Below, one piece after another: positions 54,184 through 64,000 of a stretch of 64,000 nucleotides of DNA. Each line of letters starts with the position of its first letter. Positions within the stretch are counted from its first letter, which is position 1. The notes beneath the pieces were generated by a model. It was given only the letters and a program-made list of their open reading frames with translations, was not told where the DNA came from and searched no databases. Origin of the DNA: JACDCA01 sp963810305 (lineage in GTDB: Bacteria; Acidobacteriota; Vicinamibacteria; Vicinamibacterales; 2-12-FULL-66-21); assembly GCA_963810305.1 (NCBI GenBank), contig CAWEMY010000016.1, positions 124,001 through 188,000 of the forward strand. The letters run 5' to 3'. Made by a program: the position numbers and the translations under genes.

Positions 54184-56087
54184 GTGCGCCGGCAAAACCG
54201 GCGAGGTGTTACGGATGAAAGAGCCAGACGATGAGGGCCTAGCGAGCCACATCGGCCCCGAGTCATGCGCCGACGTCCGCAAGAACGGCGGTGAAGCGTT
54301 GACAGGGGGACACGTGGGCTGGGTATTGAGCCGCGAAATAACCAACGTCCAGGGTGCCGACGCCGTGAAAATGTGCGGAAGGCCACACTGTGCTCGACGC
54401 CATCGCGAGTCGGGCGCGGACCCTGCGCGGTCGAAGACCCCATGCACGCGTGGACGCACCTCGTCAGGGAACCGGGAGATCCCATGGTTGCCTTGGATCA
54501 TTCAAGGCCGCATCGCGAAGTCTCAGGACGCACGGCGATGACGAACGACCATGGGAAGTCGGACCGCTTCGTAGTACCCGTGAAGTCACCGAACACGGCC
54601 CCGGAACGGGCGGTGGAGGTGATGGAGGGAAGGGGGCGGGCCAAGGGCAACACGCCTGAGCGTAACGCGCCCCGGACGCAGAGCCGGGTCGGCGCGCCCA
54701 GCGCGCTTGAGCGTGTACGGGAGGTGGCACAACGGGACAGGACACAGCGGTTCACCGCGCTCCTGCATCACGTCTATGCCGTCGACCAGCTCCGAGCGGC
54801 GTATCTCGCGCTGAAGCGGGACGCGGCAGCGGGCATCGACGGCGAGACGTGGCAGCACTACGGGCGGAACTTGGAGATGCACCTCCAGGCCCTCTCCGAG
54901 CGGCTGCGGCAGGAAGCGTACCGCGCGAAGCCGGTACGGCGCGCGTACATCCCGAAGGCGGACGGGCGGCAGCGACCGCTCGGCGTTCCCGCGCTGGAAG
55001 ACAAGATCGTCCAGCGTGCCGTCGTCGCGGTGCTAAACGCGATCTACGAATCGGACTTCCTCGGGTTTTCGTACGGGTTTCGGCCCCGGCGCAGCCCGCA
55101 TCACGCGTTGGATGCGCTCACGGTCGGGATCACGGCGAAGAAAGTGAATTGGGTGCTCGACGCGGACATCCAGAGCTTCTTTGACACACTGGAGCATGGA
55201 TGGTTACTCCGCTTCCTCGAGCATCGTGTAGCGGACCGGCGCGTGCTGCGACTCATCCAGAAATGGCTGAACGCCGGCGTGCTGGAGGAGGGCCATCGCA
55301 CGGTCAGTGAGGTGGGCACGGTGCAGGGCGGGAGCATCAGCCCGCTCCTCGCCAATGTCTACCTCCACTACGTCTTCGACCTGTGGGCTCACCAGTGGCG
55401 GCAGCGGTACGCGCACGGCGACGTGATCGTGGTGCGGTTCGCTGATGACTTCGTGGTGGGCTTCCAGCGACGAGACGACGCCGAACAGTTTCAGTCCGAC
55501 TTGCGTGCACGGTTTGCGCGGTTCGGGTTGACGCTGCATCCCACAAAACGCGGCTCCTGGAATTCGGCCGGTATGCCGGCCGCGACCGGCGGGCACGTGG
55601 CGAGGGGAAACCCGCGAGCTTCCACTTTCTCGGGTTCACGCACAGCTGTGCGACCACCCGAACCGGGACGTTCACGGTACTTCGGCGGACCATGCGGACG
55701 CGGGTGCAGGCGAAGCTGAAGGCCGTCAAAACGGAGCTTCGACGACGCATGCACCGGCCACTCCCGGAACTCGGGACGTATGTGCGGGCGGTGGTGCAGG
55801 GGCACGTCCGGTATTACGGCGTGCCGTTGAACTACCGATCGCTGTGCGCGTTCAGACGGGCCGTCGAGCGGCTCTGGTGGCAGGCGCTCTGTCGTCGGAG
55901 TCAACAACGAGTCCCATGGTCGCGTATGCACCGGTAGATTGCCCGTTGGGTTCCGACCGTGCGCATCTGTCACCCGTACCCGTTTGACCGCTTCCGCGTC
56001 ATGACCCAAGGTGGGAGCCGGATGCGGTAGCGCTGCACGTCCGGTTCTGTGCGGGGGGCGGCGGGCAACCGTCGTCCCTACCGCGAC
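54184..56087 (+). mobile_element. Group II intron
   Basis: The 5' end GTGCGCC at 54184 fits the GUGYG consensus. Domain I conserved text follows (GGGCCTAGCGAGCC, CCCCGAGTCATGCG, GAAGCGTTGACAGGGG, GGGCTGGGTATTGAGCCGCG). A reverse transcriptase is encoded in domain IV. Domain V is GAGCCGGATGCGGT-AGCG-CTGCACGTCCGGTTC at about 56015-56048. Domain VI (about 56051-56085) has a bulged A at 56080, and the intron ends GAC at 56087. The length is about 1.9 kb. The flanking inverted repeat is continuous once the intron is removed. Confidence 0.9.
54538..55937 (+). CDS. ltrA: Group II intron reverse transcriptase/maturase, frameshifted
   Basis: The start is set at the ATG at 54538 (MTNDHGKSDRFVVPVKSPN); the frame is open from 54373. 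RT blocks are RRAYIPKADGRQRPLGVPALEDKIVQRAV, YGFRPRRSPHHALDAL, WVLDADIQSFFDTLEH, GTVQGGSISPLLANVYLHYVFD and the catalytic FADD in VIVVRFADDFVVGF. At the AAAA run 55545-55548 one base appears missing. Restoring it continues as TKTRLLEFGRYAGRDRR into the maturase X domain (LGTYVRAVVQGHVRYYGVPLNYRSL). An in-frame TAG at 55935-55937 precedes a further 30 residues (RICHPYPFDRFRV...GSRMR) typical of the family C-terminus. The copy may therefore be defective. Confidence 0.88.
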
Positions 56088-56153
56088 CCGGCGTAGGCCG
56101 AGGCGCCGCGGATCTGATGTGCTCTCGCGGGCGGACTCGACGTCGAACGTTAT

Positions 56154-59100
56154 CTACCTGCTCACCGCCGCCGTCGGCGTCGTTACTGGCGTCCCCTTCT
56201 TCTTGAACATCGGCGCGACATCGCGCTTGCCGCGTTCCAGGAACGGGACACCCTTGTCCATCCACTCCGGACGCGGTTTGCCGAGCAGGTAGTGGTCGAA
56301 GAACTCGTCCATGTGGACGGTCCAGTGCTTCTGGTTGTCGCGGTTGCGCAGGCCGTGCAGCTCGCCGTTGTAGTTGAACATGTAGCCTTCCTTGCCGAGC
56401 CGCCGCAGCGCCGTGATGAACTCGATCCCCTGATACCACGGCACCGCGTCGTCGGCGTCGTTGTGGATCGTCAGGTATGGCGTCTGGACCTTCTCGACCC
56501 AGAAGATCGGCGAGTTCTCGATGAACTGCAGCGGCGCGTCCCACGGTGGCGCGCCGATGCGGCTCTGCGTTTTCTCGTACTGGAACTGGCGAACCATTCC
56601 CGAGCCCCAGCGGATCCCGCCGTAGGCGCTGATCATGTTCGACACCGACGCGCCCGCTTCCACCGCCGCGAAGAGATTCGTGCGGGTGATCAGATGCGTG
56701 ATCTGGTAGCCACCCCACGAGTGCCCCTGGATGCCGATCCGCTTCGGATCGATGTAGCCCTGCGCGACGAGCGTATTCACCGCGGGGATGACGCATTTCT
56801 CCGCCGCTTCACCCGGATACCCGGTGGTGTAGACGATGTCGGGACGCAGCAGCACGTAGCCGTTACTGACATAGCGGGGAATGTTGATGCTGGTGCTGAC
56901 ATTCGGCGCGGCGTAGCTGTGAAGTCCCTGCGTCAGCTCCTCGTAGATGTAGACCATCAGCGGGTACTTTTTCGCGGGATCGAAATTGTCCGGTTTGGTG
57001 AGGATCGCCCGCAACTTCTTGCCGTCGGCGTTGATGTAGTCGATCAGCTCGGATTTGCCCCACACGAACGCGTTCTGTTGAGCCCCCACCGCCGACACCT
57101 TCTTCATGTCCTTGAAGTTCGTATCGCTGACCCACAGATCCGGGAACTCCTCGAACCGTGACAGGGTGAAGACGATCGTGTCCGCGTTCTTCGCCTTGTT
57201 CACAGCCCCGAACGCCTTGTCGAGCATCACGACCTTCTGCGGCGCGCTCGTGGACGTGAGTGCGGGCAACCGGTAGAAGCCGGTCGCGCGGGTTCGGTCA
57301 TCGGTCGCCGACAGGAGGACCGGCTTGTTCGCCGGCACGGTCCGCTCCTCCGGATCGAGCGAGCGATACCGGAACGTGATCCTGGCTTTCCGCCCCTCGC
57401 CGCCGGTGATGTTGCGCGGCGACGTGCCGTCCGGCTTGACTTCCCAGATGTCGAATTCGTCGTAGAGGAGGACAGACCGATCGCCGTCGGTCCATCCGCC
57501 GACGCCGTACGGTCCGGGCGCATTCGGCGTGTCGTGTTCTTCCTGCTGGAAGCGCACGTTCGGTATGCGTCTCGGTGAGGTTCACCCGCGCCCCGTCCGA
57601 GACGCGGTATGTCAGCCAGTGACCGGTCTGTTCGTCGAAGTGCAGGAGGTACTGCCCGCCCGGTGACAGCTGTCCCTGCGAGCCCCAGTGCTTCAGGATC
57701 TGCTTCCGGTCACCGGTCTTGAAATCGATCACGTAGTAATCGCGGTAGGTCTTGTCCCAGGACACCTCCTGCCGGTAGGCGAGATCGGACGTGCCGACGG
57801 CGCGAGTGAGATCGTCGCCGACATTGACGTCAGGAAGATCGGCCGTCGCGAGCTGGACGAACTTCCGATCCGTCAGGTGCACCACGGCGCGGTAGTTCCG
57901 CGTCCGCTCGTCATCGGCGCGCACGCGCTGCATCGGCTGGATGATACGGCATCCTTCGTGGACCAGAGATCGACGGCGATCGGCTCGGGGGTCGTGGCAT
58001 TCGGGTCCGGCGTCGGCGCTGGCGGGGGAGAGGTCCCGAGGAACAGCCGCGCGCCGTCGCGCGAGAACCGCGGCGCGCCGTTTTCGGCGACGACCATCCC
58101 CTTTGGCATGCCTGGCGTCGATGCCGACACGAGCTCGGACGCCTTCGGTTCCGGTGCTCTTCCAGTAATAGAGGCGATACGGCGCGACCGGTTTCTCGAA
58201 CTCCGCCTGGTCGCTGAGGAATGCCACCTGCTGCCCGGCATCGTCGAAGGTGATGCTCCGGTAGCGTCCCTTGCCGGAGTGCAGCGTCGTGACCGCGCCG
58301 TCGGGGAGCCGTCTCACGAACGCGCCGTCCTTGGTCGCGTCGTTGGACGACACCGCATACGCGAGCAGCGAGCCCTTCTTGTTCCAGACGTACTCGGTGA
58401 CTTCGGGGATGGTGACTTCTTCGCCCGTCGTCAGGTTCCGGAGAATGAGATCCGAGCCCGGCTGCTTGCGATCGCGCGCGTTGGCGCCGCCCCGTCCCTG
58501 ACCGCCGCGCCCGCCTGCTGGTGGCGCACCAGCGCCACGCCCGCCGCGTCCGCCCGGCACGCTCCAGCGCCGCCGGCGCCGCCGGTCCCCTTGTAGTACG
58601 CGAGCCAGGTACTCGATTCCTCCGGCAGCCGGAAGCTGCCGACTTTGTCCATCGTCGTGACCTGACCGGTCGCGAGCGCCATGATGCCGAGGCCGGTGCG
58701 AGGTTCCTGTCGTCGCTGATTGCCTCTACCGCCTTCGGCTGGCTCGCCTGAGCCTTCGGGGTTCTCGCCTCCTTCTCCGCCGCGCGCGCCACGTCCACGG
58801 TTCTGCAGTCGCTCTTTTTCTTCATCCGCCTTGGACTGCGCGATCGTGAAGATCACGAACTTGCCGTCCGGAGTGAATTGCGGTCCGGTGCCGCGCGGGT
58901 GCTTGAATTCCTGTGAGCTGCGCAGATTACGAACAATCAGCTCGCCGTCGTCACCCGGTGCGGTTACGGCATACGCAAGCCACTGCCCATCATCAGACAG
59001 GCGCGTGCCGCCGATCGATCGCCAGTAGTCGACGACGTCGTAGGTCAATGGCCGCTTGGTGGGGACGGGCGCCTGGGCATTCAGTGTCGTCCACTGGAAT

Positions 59101-59156
59101 GCGAGCAGCGAGGATCCGATCAGGACGATCGCTCGAGTGTGCATCCGCGTGTTCAT
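56154..59156 (-). CDS. S9 family prolyl oligopeptidase-type peptidase, multiply frameshifted
   Basis: About 1000 residues. The signal peptide starts at 59156, with GGAG nine bases upstream. An N-terminal beta-propeller (SIGGTRLSDDGQWLAYAV, PQFTPDGKFVIFTI, YVWNKKGSLLAYAVSSND, RFSRDGARLFLG) includes a Gly/Arg-rich insert. The alpha/beta hydrolase domain carries Ser in IGIQGHSWGGYQITHLI, Asp in HNDADDAVPWYQG and His in GELHGLRNRDN. Breaks near 58565, 58150, 57960 (two extra bases) and 57566 can all be repaired by deleting single bases. It is probably a periplasmic dipeptidyl- or acyl-aminopeptidase-like enzyme. Confidence 0.88.
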
Positions 59157-59180
59157 CGGGTGTTCTCCGTATTCGCGTCA

Positions 59181-59230
59181 CAGGCCGCCTGAAGGCGGCC
59201 TCTACCGCAGGCTGAAAGGCGGCCTCTACC
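59181..59230. repeat. Two tandem REP-like palindromes
   Basis: AGGCCGCCTGAAGGCGGCCTCTAC (59182-59205) and AGGCTGAAAGGCGGCCTCTAC (59209-59229) lie in the gap between the M13 and S9 peptidase genes. They match the style of the palindrome embedded in smc (AGGC..GCCTCTAC). Confidence 0.85.
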
Positions 59231-59242
59231 AACCGTGAGAGG

Positions 59243-61253
59243 CTACCAGATTCGGGCGCGCTTTTTCGGATCCAGGAAGAGTTTGTCGCCCGGCTGGACG
59301 CCGAAGGCCACATGAAACGCGTCCAGATTGACGGCGGCTCCGTTGGCGCGGTGTTCGGCGGGCGCATGATGATTGGTGAGCATGGTCTGCCTGAGGTACT
59401 CATCGCGCGTCAGGGTGCGCCAGAGCTGCGCCCAACGTATGAACAGCCGCTGCTCGCCGGTGAACCCGTCGATCACCGGGGCTGCTTTGTTCTGCAGTGA
59501 GATCCGATACGCGCGAACGGCAACGGCAAGGCCGGCAAGGTCGCCAATGTTCTCAGCGAGAGTGATCTCGCCGTTCACACGCTGGTTGAATGCGCCGGCG
59601 TAATCGTTGAACTGATCGACGAGCAACTGCGAGCGCTGGCGAAAACTCGCGTCATCTACGTCGGTCCACCACTCGAAGGCAGCGCCCGAGCCGTCGTAGC
59701 GACGCCCCTGCTGGTCGAACGCATGGCCGATCTCGTGGCCGACGACCGCCCCCAGCGCGCCATAGTTCACCGCGTCGTCGGCGTCGGGATCGAACAACGG
59801 CGGTTGAAGCATCGCGGCCGGAAGAATGATTTCGTTGCGCCACGGCAGGTAGGTGGCATTGACCGTCTGCGGCGTGACGATCCAGTGATCGGACTCGGTA
59901 CGCCGTGCCAGCCGCTGCGCCTGGTAGCCATTGTCGAATTTCTGCGCTCGTTCGACATTGCCCATCAGATCGTCGGAGCGGACTTCAAGCTGGCTGTAGT
60001 CACGCCACCGCTCCGGATGGCCGATTCGTGTTTCGAGCCGATCGAGCTTCGCGAGCGCATGACGCCGCGTGGAGGGGGCCATCCAGTCCGCCTGGTTGAC
60101 CGCCTGACGATAGGCTTCGATCAGGTTCTCGACGAGCTTCTCGATACGGGCGCGGGATGCCGGTCGAAAATGCTTCTCGCTGTACAGCCGTCCAACGGCG
60201 TCTCCCATGTGGACGCTGACGAGAGAGACGGCCTGCTTCCATCGGGCGCGCGGCGCCTGCTGGCCGGTCAGCACGCGGCCGAAGAACTCGAAGCGGGCCT
60301 CATGAAGCGTCTCGGATGCTGAACGGGGAGATCGCGGTGATGTAGCGCGCGGCCAGCCACGCTTTCCAGGTCCGCAACGGAACGTCCTGGACGCGCTTGG
60401 CGAATGCGCTGAAGAATTCCGGTTGAGCGAGGATGATGACTGATGCACGGTCGAGCCCTTGCGGTCTGGCCCATGCCGTCCAGTCGAAACCCGGCATCCG
60501 CTCGTGGAGGTCGTGCAGGCTGAACGCTTCCGCACGCGCAAGCGACACGCGACTGCCCGCCGCCGGCATCTGCGCGCGCGCAAGTGATGTTTCGAGCTCG
60601 AGAACGTTGGCAGCATCGACCTCGGGCTCTGCACGGCCGGTCGCGCGATAGATTGTCGTGAGGTACGTGACGTACGCCCGGCGAGCCGCTGCGCTGCGAC
60701 TATCGGTCTCGAGGTAGTACTCGCGATCAGGCAGCAGCGTGCCTCCCTGCGATACCTGGACGACGATGCGCCGCGGATCCCGCGCGTCCACTCCCGCCGA
60801 AGCCTGGAACGGCCCGCCGCCGCCGCTGCTCGACAGCCTCCCGCACTCGGTTGCGAGCGCCTTCACATCGTCTATCGCCTCAATCCGCCGAAGGACCGGT
60901 TGGATCGTCGCGAGGCCGATCTCTTCGAGGCGCCGCTCGTCCATGACGCTGGCGTAGAAGTCGCGGATCTTGCGTTCCACCCCAGTGCGGCCCGCAAGGT
61001 TCTCGATGATCTCGCGCAGCTGAAGCTCGGTGCGATCGGTGAGCTCGGGGAAGGCGCCGTAACTGACACGGTCGGGAGGGATTTCGGTCCGCTGCAGCCA
61101 CGCGCCGTTGGCGAACCGATAGAGATCGTCCTGCGGCCGGACGGAGCGGTCGAGTGAGGCTAGATCGAGGCCCGATTCGAGCGGTTCAGGGGTGATTGCC
61201 CCCTGAACCGCATAAACAAGAACGAGGAGCGCCGCAATCCGGCGCGTGGTCAT
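59243..61253 (-). CDS. M13 family metallopeptidase (neprilysin-like), frameshifted
   Basis: About 669 residues. A signal-like N-terminus is followed by the M13 N-domain (LASLDRSVRPQDDLYRFANGAWLQRTEIPPDR, QGGTLLPDREYYL). The frame breaks at about 60315, where one extra base in the GCATCC context separates SPFS from SETLHEARFEFFGRVLTG. The catalytic region has the zinc motif VVGHEIGHAFDQQGRRYDG (HExxH) and third ligand GEITLAENIGDLAGL. NATYLPWRNEIILPAAMLQPPLFD is the conserved substrate cleft. These are secreted or membrane oligopeptidases. The ATG overlaps the stop of the upstream BACON-like gene (ATGA). Confidence 0.92.
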
Positions 61254-61918
61254 TGCGCGGGCTGAATCACCATCAGGACCTTCTCGGCGACCACAACGTG
61301 GCCGATGCGCTCAGCGCCAGTCGTATTCGGCTGCACGGTGAACCGTATGTCGCCGTCGCCCGGGACGAAGTCTGGAAACGCGGGGGAGTCTAGAGTGATC
61401 CAGCTCACATCCGAAATTGCGCTCCAGAGGCATGAAAACGTGGGCTCGACCAGCACGAAGAGATGCACGGATTCGCCCGCGCCGCCGACGGTGATCGAAT
61501 CGAGAAACCCGCCTCCACTCGACAGCGCCGTGTTACAGGACCCGAGTATCCCTGGCGGCAGCCAGCCGCCATTGAAACACGTCCAGTCAGGACCCGGCTG
61601 CACCGTCGTGCAGGTGGTTTCGGATGGCGGCGGCGGAGGTGGCGTCGACGTTCCTCCTGGAACCGGGAATCCGGGCGGCAACCAGTTGCCGTTGACACAC
61701 GTCCAGTCATCGCCCGGGCGGATGGTCGTGCACTCGGACGGTGGCGGCGAAATCGTCGGAATCGGGTATCCAGGTGGATACCAATTGCCGTTAGCGCATG
61801 TCCAATCGGGACCGGGCTGCACGGTCGTGCAGCCGTTCTGTGTTGGATCGGTCTGGGCCGAGAGCTGCAACACGGCTACGAACAACACGACTACAGCAGC
61901 GACTGATGTTCGATGCAT
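61250..61918 (-). CDS. Secreted Trp/Pro-module protein with BACON-like C-terminus
   Basis: About 222 residues, starting at 61918 with AGGAGG four bases upstream. The signal peptide ends near LSAQT. Three copies of a module of the form C-T-x-Q/R-P-G-x-D-W-T-C-x-N-G-x-W-x-P-P-G follow (about residues 29-120), separated by Pro-rich linkers. The C-terminal 90 residues (SCLWSAISDVSWITLDSP, IRFTVQPNTTGAERIGHVVVAEKVLMVIQPAQ) look like a BACON/Ig-like carbohydrate- or surface-associated domain. The module recurs in the neighbouring sugar dehydrogenase. The function is unknown; an adhesion or surface role is inferred. Confidence 0.7.
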   Translation of the reverse strand: MHRTSVAAVVVLFVAVLQLSAQTDPTQNGCTTVQPGPDWTCANGNWYPPGYPIPTISPPPSECTTIRPGDDWTCVNGNWLPPGFPVPGGTSTPPPPPPSETTCTTVQPGPDWTCFNGGWLPPGILGSCNTALSSGGGFLDSITVGGAGESVHLFVLVEPTFSCLWSAISDVSWITLDSPAFPDFVPGDGDIRFTVQPNTTGAERIGHVVVAEKVLMVIQPAQ

Positions 61919-61940
61919 GAGGCCTCCTCTCAATCAGCGG

Positions 61941-61970
61941 GTCATTGCGTGGGCTGAATCACCATCAGGA
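61941..61970. repeat. Duplicate of the BACON-gene 3' end
   Basis: The segment GTCATTGCG-GGGCTGAATCACC-ATCAGGAC occurs at 61251-61278 (end of the BACON-like gene) and again at 61941-61969, directly after the sugar dehydrogenase repeats. On the minus strand it still encodes LMVIQPTQ followed by a stop, matching LMVIQPAQ. It is a remnant of a second copy of the domain. Confidence 0.8.
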
Positions 61971-63726
61971 CGACCCGGGTATCCCGGGCGGCAGCCAGTT
62001 GCCATTGACACACCTCCAGTCAGGACCCGGCTTGACCGTCGTGCACGCACCCCGGGGGTGGCGGAGGCGGTGGAGGGGGCGGTGGCGGTCCCCCGGGGGG
62101 AATCGGGAATCCGGGCGGCAGCCAGTTGCCGTTGAAGCAGGTCCAGTCAGGCCCGGGTTTCACTGTCGGGCAGTTCGATGGTGGCGCCGGTGGTGGCGGA
62201 TCCGGCGGCGGATCTGTCGGTGGCGGTGGTGGCGGCGGCGGACCCCCGGGGATCGGGAATCCTGGCGGCAGCCAGTTGCCGTTGAAGCAGGTCCAGTCCG
62301 GCCCGGGCTTCACGGTCGGGCAGTTCGATGGTGGCGATGGTGGTGGCGGATCCGGCGGCGGATCTGTCGGTGGCGGTGGTGGCGGCGGCGGACCCCCGGG
62401 GATCGGGAATCCGGGCGGCAACCAGTTGCCGTTGAAGCACGTCCAGTCAGGTCCGGGCTTGATCGTCGTGCACGACGAGGAGGGTGGGGGCGGCGGAGGC
62501 GGCGGAGGCGGCGGAGGCGGCGGAGTCGTTCCGTCAAAAGCGATCTTGTAGATCGCGCCCAGTCCGTACGAGACGAGATACAACTCGCCGTTTGCATCGA
62601 CGCCGAAGCTGGAGAGGCTGTGTGCGCCATTGCCAAGTTCTGCGGTGTGCTCGGCGAGATCCGTCCTCGTGGCTTCACCGCTGCCATTGATCGACAGGCC
62701 CAGCGACCACACGCGACTCGTGCTGATGTCGGCGAAGAAATAGCGTCCGACGTAGGCGCCGCCGAGCGCGCTACCGCGGTAGACGAATCCTCCAGTAATC
62801 GCTCCGCCATCCGCGTGCGAGTACTCGTGGATCGGATCGGTCAGCGGCGAGAATGCGGGCATCGACAGGTTGCTGTTGTGGGCGCCTTCGCGAAGGCGCC
62901 AGCCGTAGTTCCGGCCGCCTTGCGCGGCGGGCTCGTAATCAACTTCTTCCCACGAGCTCTGGCCGACATCCGCAATGATCAGGGCGCCGGTGCCGCCGTG
63001 AGCAGGATTGTCGAAACTGTACCGCCACGGGTTGCGCAGGCCGAACGCCCAGATCTCGGGCAGGACGTCGGCTCGACCCGCGAACGGATTGCCGGGCGGA
63101 ATCGAATAGCCGGTCGGATGCCCCGCATTGACCGAGACGTCGATACGCAACATCTTGCCGAGGAGTGTCAGAGGGTTCTGGGCCCGGTGGCCCGGATCGC
63201 CGCCGGCGCCGCCGTCGCCAAGGCCGATGTAGAGAAAGCCGTCCGGCCCGAAAACCAGATTGCCGCCGTTGTGGTTCGCGAACGGTTGCTCGATGTAATT
63301 CAGACCGCCCGGCCAGACCAGATCGAAACGCGTCGCTGGATCGGCGCGAAGCGGATCGCCGGCGTCCCGCAGGAATCGCGCGACCACGGTGTGCCCTGAC
63401 GAATTCGTGAAATTCACGTAAACCCGTCGGCTCGTGGCATAGTCCGGCGCGAATGCGAGGCCGAGCAGTCCCTGCTCACCACCCGACAGCACGACGGTTG
63501 TGAGATCCAGGAAGTCCTGTGCGAGCAGCACGCCGTTCTGGATGACGCGCACGCGTCCGCCCTGCTCGACGACGACTTGAACATTCGCCTGCGAAGGATC
63601 CTGGACGAACGCGACCGGCAGCGAGAACCCGGCGGTGATTAGATCCGCCCGAAGCTGCGCGAGTGCGGGCTGCAGCGAGCAGACGAAGACAAGACTGACC
63701 GTGGCAAGGAATCGGATAATTGTCAT
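61965..63726 (-). CDS. PQQ-dependent sugar (aldose) dehydrogenase with C-terminal Trp/Pro repeats
   Basis: About 587 residues including a frame-corrected tail. A signal peptide covers residues 1-24. The six-bladed GSDH propeller domain follows (about residues 28-380): FSLPVAFVQDPSQANVQVVVEQGGRVRVI, GLLGLAFAPDY, PFANHNGGNLVFGPDGFLYIGLGDGGAGGDPGHRAQN, PEIWAFGLRNPWRYSFD and FVYRGSAL. Such enzymes oxidise aldoses in the periplasm. The C-terminus has three 50-residue units (W-rich module plus 15-20 prolines) and a fourth after one extra base near 62047 (ACTTVKPGPDWRCVNGNWLPP), ending at 61965. The frame as given stops at 62020. Confidence 0.85.
62108..62440. repeat. 150-bp in-frame tandem repeats in the sugar dehydrogenase gene
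   Basis: Landmark GCCAGTTGCC or ACCAGTTGCC recurs at 62121, 62271 and 62421, an exact 150-bp period. Units are nearly identical across the Pro-rich linker. Each encodes one 50-residue Trp/Pro module. Such near-identity invites recombination and assembly collapse. Confidence 0.85.
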
Positions 63727-63774
63727 GGACCTCGACAGTTACGCAGTACTCGGCGTGTTTATTATAAGGACCTC

Positions 63775-64000
63775 ATGCCAACCTGCGCGCTTGTTTGCGC
63801 TCTCTTCGCGATGGCCGTGATGACGATGAGCTCGCAAAGTCGACCGCGCGCCCGGGACATCGGTATCGCTCCAGGGATGATGGAACCCGGGCCACATAAC
63901 GCCATCACCGATGTGGCAGGCGTGCGCGTTGGTCACACGACGATCGTAACGGGCGACAACGTCCGCACCGGCGTGACCGCGATTCTTCCCCACGGCGGCA
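63775..64000 (+). CDS. P1 family peptidase (DmpA-like), N-terminal part
   Basis: Open from the ATG at 63775, with AAGGA five bases upstream, to the right window edge (75 codons). A signal peptide is followed by RARDIGIAPGMMEPGPHNAITDVAGVRVGHTTIVTGDNVRTGVTAILPHGG. This is the N-terminal signature of P1 (L-aminopeptidase/D-esterase, DmpA) enzymes, which self-cleave to an Ntn-like heterodimer. The catalytic Ser lies beyond the window. It is divergent from the sugar dehydrogenase; the short gap holds an AT-rich TTATTATAA that may be its -10 region. Confidence 0.88.
   Translation, partial: MPTCALVCALFAMAVMTMSSQSRPRARDIGIAPGMMEPGPHNAITDVAGVRVGHTTIVTGDNVRTGVTAILPHGG

Larger units (their letters stand above)
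53860..56122. repeat. Arm 2 of the inverted repeat, interrupted by a group II intron
   Basis: Read on the minus strand, 56122-56088 joins directly to 54183-53860 and then aligns with arm 1 almost without a gap at the junction (GCCTACGCC-GGGAAA against GCCTACGCCCGGAAA). This shows that the 1.9-kb segment in between is an insertion and fixes its ends to within about two bases. Confidence 0.7.

Noticed and set aside
53808..54485. 225-residue minus-strand open frame
   Set aside because: It crosses the 5' boundary of the group II intron, so it joins unrelated sequences; it is degenerate repeat DNA plus intron antisense.

Overview
The window is high-GC DNA from an environmental bacterium, most likely an Acidobacteriota member of the Vicinamibacteria type. 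The evidence is two secreted proteins of the VWFA-related acidobacterial type, a winged-helix/TolB-propeller membrane regulator, a large BNR/sortilin-like secreted protein, and secreted S9, M13 and P1 peptidases. This placement is inferred from gene content; there is no rRNA in the window.

Layout. 1-2.7 kb: 3' part of a HEAT-like gene and an OmpA-family protein. 2.8-3.9 kb: tatC and tatA. 4.2-9.9 kb: a CtpA-type S41 protease, a possible structured RNA with a strong terminator, and smc. 10-13.8 kb: M48 protease, winged-helix/TolB regulator and a badly frameshifted pyrophosphatase. 14-18.7 kb: amino acid permease and two membrane glycosyltransferases. 18.7-28.9 kb: a cupredoxin and the classic translation/RNA cluster rimP-nusA-infB-rbfA-nrnA-truB-rpsO-pnp. 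28.9-35.2 kb: a minus-strand run CYTH, MurU-like, AmgK-like, sugar isomerase, asnS, rimO. 35.3-38.2 kb: htrA and an M24 peptidase. 38.3-51.4 kb: VWFA proteins, DUF4870, glucan phosphorylase, threonine dehydratase, a Tat-exported asparaginase and the BNR protein. 52-53.6 kb: TPR protein. 53.65-56.1 kb: a group II intron sitting inside one arm of a large degenerate inverted repeat. 56.1-64 kb: S9 and M13 peptidases, a BACON-like protein, a sugar dehydrogenase with a 50-residue Trp/Pro repeat module, and the start of a P1 peptidase.

Two genome-wide features stand out. (1) Many gene boundaries carry arrays of 7-bp (sometimes 8-bp) degenerate repeats, usually as two inverted arms around a spacer. 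Different arrays use unrelated heptads (TTAGRRG, CAGTAAT/CAATGGT, GGGGCTC, GTTCATC, GCACGTC and others). The arrays often supply the stop codon of one gene and the Shine-Dalgarno or start codon of the next, and one lies inside rimO. (2) Many genes, including normally essential ones (tatC, nusA, rbfA, ppa, rimO), are broken by single-base frameshifts, nearly all explained by +1 insertions. This looks more like residual long-read insertion error than biological decay, so the affected genes are annotated across the breaks.

The core part encodes RNA/translation factors, protein export (Tat), envelope proteolysis and probably muramic-sugar recycling. The right half is a secreted-hydrolase region typical of soil heterotrophs. 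No CRISPR, prophage, rRNA or convincing tRNA was seen.
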